This document shows, in pieces, positions 59,014-64,000 of a stretch of 64,000 bases of DNA. The DNA lies in NCBI GenBank assembly GCA_009782555.1, contig WRIV01000001.1, positions 124,001 through 188,000 of the forward strand, written 5' to 3'. The number at the start of each line of letters is the position of its first letter. Position 1 is the stretch's first letter. The notes below the pieces were generated by a model that ran no database searches, was not told the DNA's origin, and saw nothing but the letters and a program-made list of their open reading frames with translations. Origin of the DNA: Treponema sp. (GTDB lineage Bacteria; Spirochaetota; Spirochaetia; Treponematales; Breznakiellaceae). The position numbers and the translations under genes are program-made.

Positions 59014-60348
59014 TTATAGCAACCCGCTGCGCTTGACTTCTAGATAACGGTTAATCAGGGCCGAACTGAGTTCCCGGGAATTACATTCCAGAGTGAGTAA
59101 TCCCAGGTGCTCCCAGGTTTTGTAGAGCCGCCGCCGGGCGCTCAAATAGGAAAAGGCCGCCGCCGTTTCCAGCGCCTCGTCGCCGTCTGCTGGTTTCCGC
59201 CGTGCTATTGCTTCCGCTTCCATTTCTTTTAGACTTACTAGGAGCAGGAGGTGCCGCCGTTGGATCCGCCGGAGTATCCATGACAGCGATTCACCATCCT
59301 CTTCCCTGAAATTGCTGATCATAATAATGAAGGTCCGCCGTTTAAGCCGGGCCAGAGCGCTTTCCAGGGCGGAAAAAAGTGATGAAGGAGCGGGGGCACT
59401 CTTTACATCGTAGAGGCTCTGGATTAGCCCCATCAGGGCACTCATCCCTTTACGGGGAGGAAGCCAGCGTTCTTCCGTACCGAAACAGCCCAGGGCAACG
59501 CCGTCACTGTGTTTTAGCGCCACCCAGGAAAGAAGCAGGGCCGCTTCCAGCGCACTGTCAAATTGGGTTCGTAAAAACCCCCCCGGTGTTTTGGATTGTG
59601 CTGTTTCTTCCAGCCGGTGGAGGCGGTAGCCTGAGTCCAGAAGAAGCAGTACCTGCTGATCCTGTTCTTCCTGGTATTCCCGCACGATGGGTTTTCGCCG
59701 CCGCCCGGTAGCCCGCCAGTCGATGGCTTTCACAGAATCTCCCTTTTGGTATTCCCGAAGGTTCATAAATTCCATCCCCTGGCCCCGCTTGCGGATTATC
59801 TTAATTCCCGTCTGTTCTAGAATGCCCCTTAGATCCGCATTACCCGCAATTTTCCTGAAATCTGGAAAAGTTCTGCCCCGGCTGTGGCATGGATGGATCA
59901 CCTTAAACTGCCAGAAACCCAGGGCCGAACCAAGGAGCAGTTCTATTTTTGTAAATTCCCAGGAACCTCGTTCATGGGGGATCACGGGGTATTCAAAGAT
60001 CAAGGATCTGGATATGCAGCGGTCCAATTTTGCCGGAAAAGCGGTACAGTCCAGGGTGTCGGGATATATATCGAAGAGCCGGATGGATCGGGCAAGAAAC
60101 CCTTTTGTCCTGCTTATGGTGATCTGGACAGGAGCCTTCCTGCCCAGAGCCAGGGTTCCGCTGATTTCCCGATCAACCTGGAGACGATCAGTAAAAAGAA
60201 GAAGAACCAGGGCGTCGATGATAATAAAGGGCAGCAGTAATGAGCCCGAAACAATCCAAACCAGGATCAACGAGTCAAAGAAAAATGCCGCCGTTCCCAG
60301 AATTAGAAGGCAGAGCAGGATAACGAAAAAAGTCCGGCCAGGTTTCAT
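59014..60348 (-). CDS. DUF58 domain membrane protein
   Basis: 444 residues from ATG 60348 (AGGAGG 8 nt upstream; GTG 60354 is less likely). Two N-terminal transmembrane helices (about 8-55) are followed by a DUF58 domain: RRKPIVREYQEEQDQQVLLL with the family RDYRPGD-like lead (NLREYQKGDSVKAIDWRATG) and LLLDSGYRLHRL, a VWA-like core without a full metal site, then FIIMISNFREEDGES. DUF58 proteins are partners of MoxR ATPases, and this gene follows moxR. Function as a membrane-linked assembly factor is inferred from the pairing. Confidence 0.9.
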   Translation of the reverse strand: MKPGRTFFVILLCLLILGTAAFFFDSLILVWIVSGSLLLPFIIIDALVLLLFTDRLQVDREISGTLALGRKAPVQITISRTKGFLARSIRLFDIYPDTLDCTAFPAKLDRCISRSLIFEYPVIPHERGSWEFTKIELLLGSALGFWQFKVIHPCHSRGRTFPDFRKIAGNADLRGILEQTGIKIIRKRGQGMEFMNLREYQKGDSVKAIDWRATGRRRKPIVREYQEEQDQQVLLLLDSGYRLHRLEETAQSKTPGGFLRTQFDSALEAALLLSWVALKHSDGVALGCFGTEERWLPPRKGMSALMGLIQSLYDVKSAPAPSSLFSALESALARLKRRTFIIMISNFREEDGESLSWILRRIQRRHLLLLVSLKEMEAEAIARRKPADGDEALETAAAFSYLSARRRLYKTWEHLGLLTLECNSRELSSALINRYLEVKRSGLL

Positions 60349-60372
60349 GCACACACCGCCTCCTAGCGGCGC

Positions 60373-60389
60373 GCAAACCCAAGGTTTGC
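60373..60389. repeat. GCAAACC-CAA-GGTTTGC hairpin between moxR and DUF58 genes
   Basis: Seven perfect base pairs around a 3-nt loop, 24 nt before the DUF58 ATG and beside an A7/T7 run at 60394. It could reduce read-through from moxR or form part of the leader. A second, weaker hairpin (AAGGAC/GTCCTT, 60422-60443) overlaps the moxR stop codon. Confidence 0.35.
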
Positions 60390-60441
60390 TTATAAAAAAA
60401 TTCCTTGCCCCCGTGATCTGAAAGGACGCATGTATATGTCC

Positions 60442-61407
60442 TTATGTCCGGGGTGCTTCCACCGTGGATAGAATGCCTTCCACAATGCTTTTTTCCGTAA
60501 GACCCTCCAGTTCACCTTCGGCGGAAAGGGTAAGCCGGTGGGCCAGAACTGGAACCGCCAGAGCTTTTACATCGTCGGGGATGATAAAGTCCCGGCCTTC
60601 AAAAAGAGCCCGGGCCCGGGCACAGCGGATCAGGGAAAGGCTGCCCCGGGGTCCGGCGCCGCATTCAAGGACTGTGCTGGATCGGGTGGCGGCGCAGAGG
60701 CGCACCGCATAATCAACTACTGCTCCATCGCAGCGCAGGGAAGAAACCAGTTCCTGGATTTCGAGAAACTTTTCAGGGTTCATTACCGCATTAACGGCGG
60801 AAACGGAAAGTTCCGCTCCGGTGCCGCCGGAAAGAACCTGTTCGACCATGCGTTTTTCTTCCTCCGCCGGAGGGTATTGTATCAGGGCCTTCATCAGAAA
60901 CCGGTCTTTCTGTGCATCCGGCAGCGGATAAGTTCCTTCGTGCTCAAAGGGGTTTTCCGTGGCCATCACCATAAAGGGCCTGGGCAGGGCGTGGCTTTCT
61001 CCGTCTAAACTCACCTGATATTCCTGCATGGCTTCGAAAAGGCTGGCCTGGGTTTTTGCCGGTGCGCGGTTGATTTCGTCGGCGATAAGGATATGGGTAA
61101 AGACAGGTCCTTTTTTGGTAATAAAATTTCCCGTTGAAGTATCGAGGATCACGCTGCCGGTAATGTCGCTGGGCATTAGGTCCGGTGTAAATTGAACACG
61201 CCGGGAATCGCCCCCTATGGCTCTAGCTGCGGCCCGGACCAGCAGGGTTTTCCCCAGGCCGGGAACTCCTTCTACCAGAATGTGTCCGCCGGCAAGCAGG
61301 GTAATAAGAAGCTGATTGACAAGTTCATCCTGACCGATAAAGGCCCTGGCAATTTCTATTTTTGCTTTTTCCAGCGCCGATTGCGCTTCATTAATGGTAC
61401 AACTCAT
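60442..61407 (-). CDS. MoxR-family AAA+ ATPase
   Basis: 321 residues. Walker A GVPGLGKTLLVRA, LMPSDITGS, FTPD, Walker B and sensor LIADEINRAPAKTQASLFEA, MEAMQEYQVSLDGE-like and FMVMATENPFEHEGTYPLPD, and arginine finger RAARSSTVLECGAGPRGSL. MoxR proteins act as chaperone-like ATPases with DUF58 and VWA partners. The start overlaps the preceding gene by 17 nt and GGGGGAG precedes the ATG. The DUF58 gene follows after 93 nt. Confidence 0.95.
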   Translation of the reverse strand: MSCTINEAQSALEKAKIEIARAFIGQDELVNQLLITLLAGGHILVEGVPGLGKTLLVRAAARAIGGDSRRVQFTPDLMPSDITGSVILDTSTGNFITKKGPVFTHILIADEINRAPAKTQASLFEAMQEYQVSLDGESHALPRPFMVMATENPFEHEGTYPLPDAQKDRFLMKALIQYPPAEEEKRMVEQVLSGGTGAELSVSAVNAVMNPEKFLEIQELVSSLRCDGAVVDYAVRLCAATRSSTVLECGAGPRGSLSLIRCARARALFEGRDFIIPDDVKALAVPVLAHRLTLSAEGELEGLTEKSIVEGILSTVEAPRT

Positions 61408-62608
61408 AACTCCCCCGGTATGATTTATTCAGCTCTTCCATCTGTTTGGTTAATGCTTTTTGTTTCGTAATAAATTGTTTAAAGGTGATCGTCTCTGTAT
61501 GGTCAGCAAAAATCCGCACTTCATGGGTGGACTCAGATCCCCTGCATCTGATTTGATGTTCAAGTTCCTTTTCGTAAACTTCAAGGTATTTTCCCAGGAC
61601 ATGGTATTTTTTAAGAAACCGTCCCTCCGCCAAAAAGCGTTCCCTCAAGGGTTTACCGGGTTTTTCCGGTGCGGGCCTGTAGCGTCCAAAGGGGGGAATG
61701 ACCATCCAGAATCCTATCACAATCAGCAGAAAAATAGAGGCTGTTAAGGCGGCGGGGTTCCCCCGTTCAGCCAGATTGCCAAAGAAATGACGGTCCCCGC
61801 TCAGGGAACGGATAAAAAGAACTCCGGCGCCAATATCCTCTGCAGTCTCTGCATTTGGTTTGGCCTTTATTTCGGCTTCCGGCAAACCGGCAAAAAATAA
61901 GTCCCCCGCCAGCTTGGCGTTTTCATTTTGCTGCAGGTAATAATTTTGGAGGAAATTTGCCTCGCCGGTAAAGACTATCCAGCCTTTATTCATTGTTAAT
62001 TTGACCAGTTTGATTTCGCCCAATCGTTTCATAACCAATATCCTATCTACGGGCGTTTTTTTTTCTATTATTTTAAAAGCGGAAAAATAATCAAAAAAAG
62101 GGGAGACTTCCGGCTCCTTTTCGATTGTTTCTGCGGCTGTACCGTTTTTGTATTCGACAACATTGCCGGTTTCATCATCATCATCGTCAGCGATCTTGAC
62201 GCCCAGGGAATTCATAAATTCTGTCAACCTAAAATTATATTTACTTTCATATTCGTTAATGGAAACAATCAGACGGTTCCCTTCCTGCAGCCAAGAAATC
62301 AGTTTACCCGGAAGGGAATCTTCATCTGAATCGCCCATCCATTTAAAGCAGGAATTTTCAATAAAGACCGTTTGTTCCGGCCCCTTAAGAAGCGTATCAA
62401 TGTTTCCCCTAGAAAGGATTCTGACCGGACAGCCCAGTTTGCCAAGCCATTTATCCAGGGCATAGTACCGGTTGGCCCGTACTTCCCGGGAAGGGTTTTC
62501 CCAGCGGGTGCTTGGAACTATTTCCAGTTTGGTATAACAAAAGATCCCCACAAGAAGGATCAGTCCCAGGATAACAAAAAAAACAATCAGATGTTGGCGA
62601 TCTTTCAT
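61391..62608 (-). CDS. DUF4350-like membrane-anchored protein
   Basis: 405 residues. An N-terminal helix (VFFVILGLILLVGIFCY) leads to a Rossmann-like extracytoplasmic domain (about 40-270: VRILSRGNIDTLLKGPEQTV, LISWLQEGNRLIVSINEYES) then a second helix (about 285-310: AALTASIFLLIVIGFWMVIP) and a basic tail. This order matches DUF4350 proteins of MoxR/DUF58 operons. The stop overlaps moxR by 17 nt and its start overlaps the next upstream gene as ATGA. Function unknown. Confidence 0.78.
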   Translation of the reverse strand: MKDRQHLIVFFVILGLILLVGIFCYTKLEIVPSTRWENPSREVRANRYYALDKWLGKLGCPVRILSRGNIDTLLKGPEQTVFIENSCFKWMGDSDEDSLPGKLISWLQEGNRLIVSINEYESKYNFRLTEFMNSLGVKIADDDDDETGNVVEYKNGTAAETIEKEPEVSPFFDYFSAFKIIEKKTPVDRILVMKRLGEIKLVKLTMNKGWIVFTGEANFLQNYYLQQNENAKLAGDLFFAGLPEAEIKAKPNAETAEDIGAGVLFIRSLSGDRHFFGNLAERGNPAALTASIFLLIVIGFWMVIPPFGRYRPAPEKPGKPLRERFLAEGRFLKKYHVLGKYLEVYEKELEHQIRCRGSESTHEVRIFADHTETITFKQFITKQKALTKQMEELNKSYRGSYELYH

Positions 62609-64000
62609 TCGCTGACCTTTGAGTTTTCTAAAAGGGACCGGCAGGATGTCAGGGCTTCTTCAAAGTTTCCCCCCGCTGGTTCCCGGCCGCCATAGGCAAA
62701 ACCAATCCAGCGGCGGATAAAAACCGTAAAACCGGCGCTGTTTCCGGCAGCATTGTTTTGTTGGCTGGATCTCTGTACCTGGTTGACCAGCGTCAAGGTT
62801 TCGTATTCGGTAGCTTCCGCCGGGAACGAAAGAAACCAACATTGGGTAAAGGCAGCAATAAAAGCCCTGAAACAGAGGGCCCAGGCTTCCCGAATACGGC
62901 CTGCCCGGTGGCGTTCTTCGGCTTGATTTAAAAGCTGCCGCGGTTCGTCCGGGGCGGCTTTCGGAGTTATGCGGCTTTTCCCTTTTAGACCGGGGAAGAG
63001 ACGTCCCCTATGCCGGTACGCATATATGGCCCCAAAACCCAGAACAACAATCAGTCCCGAACCCAGAACAAAACGAAGGAGCAAGCCCATGATTTCTTTT
63101 AAACCGGGAAAAGAAAAACGATTGTATCCGGTGTTGTTCTTTGCCGGGACATTGGATTGCTTAAACTGAATACGCCGGCTGGGTTTTGCTCTTCCAAAAT
63201 CGGGGGAATCAAAAACTTGATCCAAGGCCTCCTGGGTTTTTTCAGAGACCGGATCAGGCTGTAACAGTTCAATCTCTGCAGTTTTACCGTCTAACGCTGT
63301 GGTTTGATTGACGGGACCAAAGAGAAAGAGCAGGACAATAACAGCAAAGATGCCGCCAGAAGAGCGGTTTTTATGTTCTGCCTTTTCAACGCATTTTTTA
63401 AAGAGCAATTCAATGTCCCAGCCTTCGGTTTCTACCCGGGAATTGATGTACAGACCAAAACCCATACAAACATAGAGCATTTCGATTAGGATCAGCGTGA
63501 TCCAAAACAAAGCAGAAATAAGTGCATTCTCTTCGCTGATAAGTTCCAGAATGCTATCATACCTTTTGATTTGGCCCACGGTTCCCTGTAAAAACTGCAA
63601 TTCTCCAAATTCAAGGGCCGTCGTTATACCAATGCAGATCAGAGTCAACGCCAGGCCGAAGCCAAGGCCGTTCCGGGCAAGAATCTGTTTTCGGCGGATG
63701 TAATTTTTTGCCTTTAAACGCTCCAGCACTAAAAGGGGCATCCGGGCGGAACGGAAGAAGGAAAAACGCCGCCAGAGAAGATCCCCTGCCAGTGCTGTCC
63801 GGAGCGTTTTGCCCAGCCCCCGGAATAGTCGGCGGAATGAAGAGCGGGGTTCGAAAAAACGGACCGAAACCACCTGAAGGCCGAATCGATCCAGTAAGGG
63901 TTTAAGCCACCATATAAGCAGGGCTGTGGTTAGGGGAGCCCATTCAAAATTCAGTCCAGCCAATATCAGGTTTAAGGCAAAAAGCATTCCTGCGGGAATT
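62605..64000 (-). CDS. Membrane protein with C-terminal DUF4129-like domain (5' truncated by window edge)
   Basis: The frame is open to the window end, so the start is outside; 465 residues are visible. It has hydrophobic helices at about 4-20, 108-130, 155-180 and 215-235, a soluble middle, one helix near 305-325, and a C-terminal part (LLNQAEERHRAGRIREAWAL, TEYETLTLVNQ) like the DUF4129 cytoplasmic domain. It heads DUF4350, moxR and DUF58 by a 4-nt overlap. The set is a common MoxR operon, likely for an envelope process. Function unknown. Confidence 0.7.
   Translation of the reverse strand, partial: IPAGMLFALNLILAGLNFEWAPLTTALLIWWLKPLLDRFGLQVVSVRFFEPRSSFRRLFRGLGKTLRTALAGDLLWRRFSFFRSARMPLLVLERLKAKNYIRRKQILARNGLGFGLALTLICIGITTALEFGELQFLQGTVGQIKRYDSILELISEENALISALFWITLILIEMLYVCMGFGLYINSRVETEGWDIELLFKKCVEKAEHKNRSSGGIFAVIVLLFLFGPVNQTTALDGKTAEIELLQPDPVSEKTQEALDQVFDSPDFGRAKPSRRIQFKQSNVPAKNNTGYNRFSFPGLKEIMGLLLRFVLGSGLIVVLGFGAIYAYRHRGRLFPGLKGKSRITPKAAPDEPRQLLNQAEERHRAGRIREAWALCFRAFIAAFTQCWFLSFPAEATEYETLTLVNQVQRSSQQNNAAGNSAGFTVFIRRWIGFAYGGREPAGGNFEEALTSCRSLLENSKVSE

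Noticed and set aside
58892-59044. Small plus-strand ORF of about 50 codons between ilvB and the DUF58 gene
   Set aside because: It has a fair ribosome-like site but runs into the 3' end of the DUF58 gene, lacks any motif, and is Ser/Leu-rich by chance composition.
1-64000. CRISPR arrays, rRNA operons, prophage or replication origin
   Set aside because: No regularly spaced repeats, no rRNA sequence, no phage structural genes and no dnaA-box cluster were seen.

Overview
The window looks like chromosomal DNA of a spirochaete, most likely a Treponema-type organism. This is inferred from gene content (a chemotaxis receptor, cheR-cheB, lipoboxes that tolerate Ser or Thr near the Cys, a Mla-like lipid transport operon, a cyclophilin-FKBP lipoprotein, split cobalamin methionine synthase, reverse rubrerythrin). 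No rRNA is present to fix the taxonomy. Coding density is high, genes lie on both strands in short operons with 1-30 nt overlaps, and one tRNA-Arg(GCG) is present.

Layout. 1-3153: 3' end of a methyl-accepting chemotaxis protein, an Aat-like aminoacyl-tRNA-protein transferase, and a membrane-anchored TPR protein ending in a degenerate Mrr-type nuclease fold. 3264-6593: argJ-argB-argD. 6594-7924: an AT-rich scar holding IS66 head and tail fragments, short repeats, a membrane-gene fragment, a decayed 106-codon gene and a small membrane protein. 7925-14863: cysE, a patatin-like lipase, a TapB-like secreted protein and a 1448-residue double activase of the 2-hydroxyacyl-CoA dehydratase type. 14994-18974: metF, a free-standing MetH reactivation domain and metH. 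19127-24965: reverse rubrerythrin, TPR-SUFU protein, cheR-cheB, pyrG and an LptC-like lipoprotein. 24991-31331: a six-gene minus-strand operon from a strong promoter to a hairpin (unknown 614-residue protein, lipoprotein, ATC-hydrolase-family protein, ddl, asd, lysA). 31382-34063: cyclophilin-FKBP lipoprotein, membrane protein and a MinD/FlhG-like ATPase. 34084-37746: an in-frame HsdM-HsdR remnant, proS and a VWA membrane protein. 37805-41109: mlaE-mlaF-mlaD plus a TPR lipoprotein. 41173-47050: an unknown secreted protein, an HExxH protein, rsmE, two cyclase-fold proteins and an aminopeptidase-like lipoprotein. 47090-51201: a DUF1538 membrane protein with a tandem P-II-like partner, a LysM lipoprotein and metK. 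51210-56424: an RsbU/RsbW-type fusion with its STAS partner, tRNA-Arg, a frameshifted small gene, an NYN-cold-shock protein and an MBL hydrolase. 56431-64000: a metallophosphatase, ilvB and a DUF58/MoxR/DUF4350/DUF4129-like operon.

Working together: metF, the reactivation protein, metH and metK make and activate methionine. asd and lysA (lysine or diaminopimelate) and ddl (cell wall) share an operon. MlaEFD with its lipoprotein, the LptC-like protein and the patatin point to outer-membrane lipid handling. Several transcription starts appear to be leaderless, with a -10 box 5-8 nt before the start codon and no Shine-Dalgarno sequence. The clearest signs of genome change are the HsdM-HsdR chimera at 34084-34791 and the decayed islet at 6594-7924.
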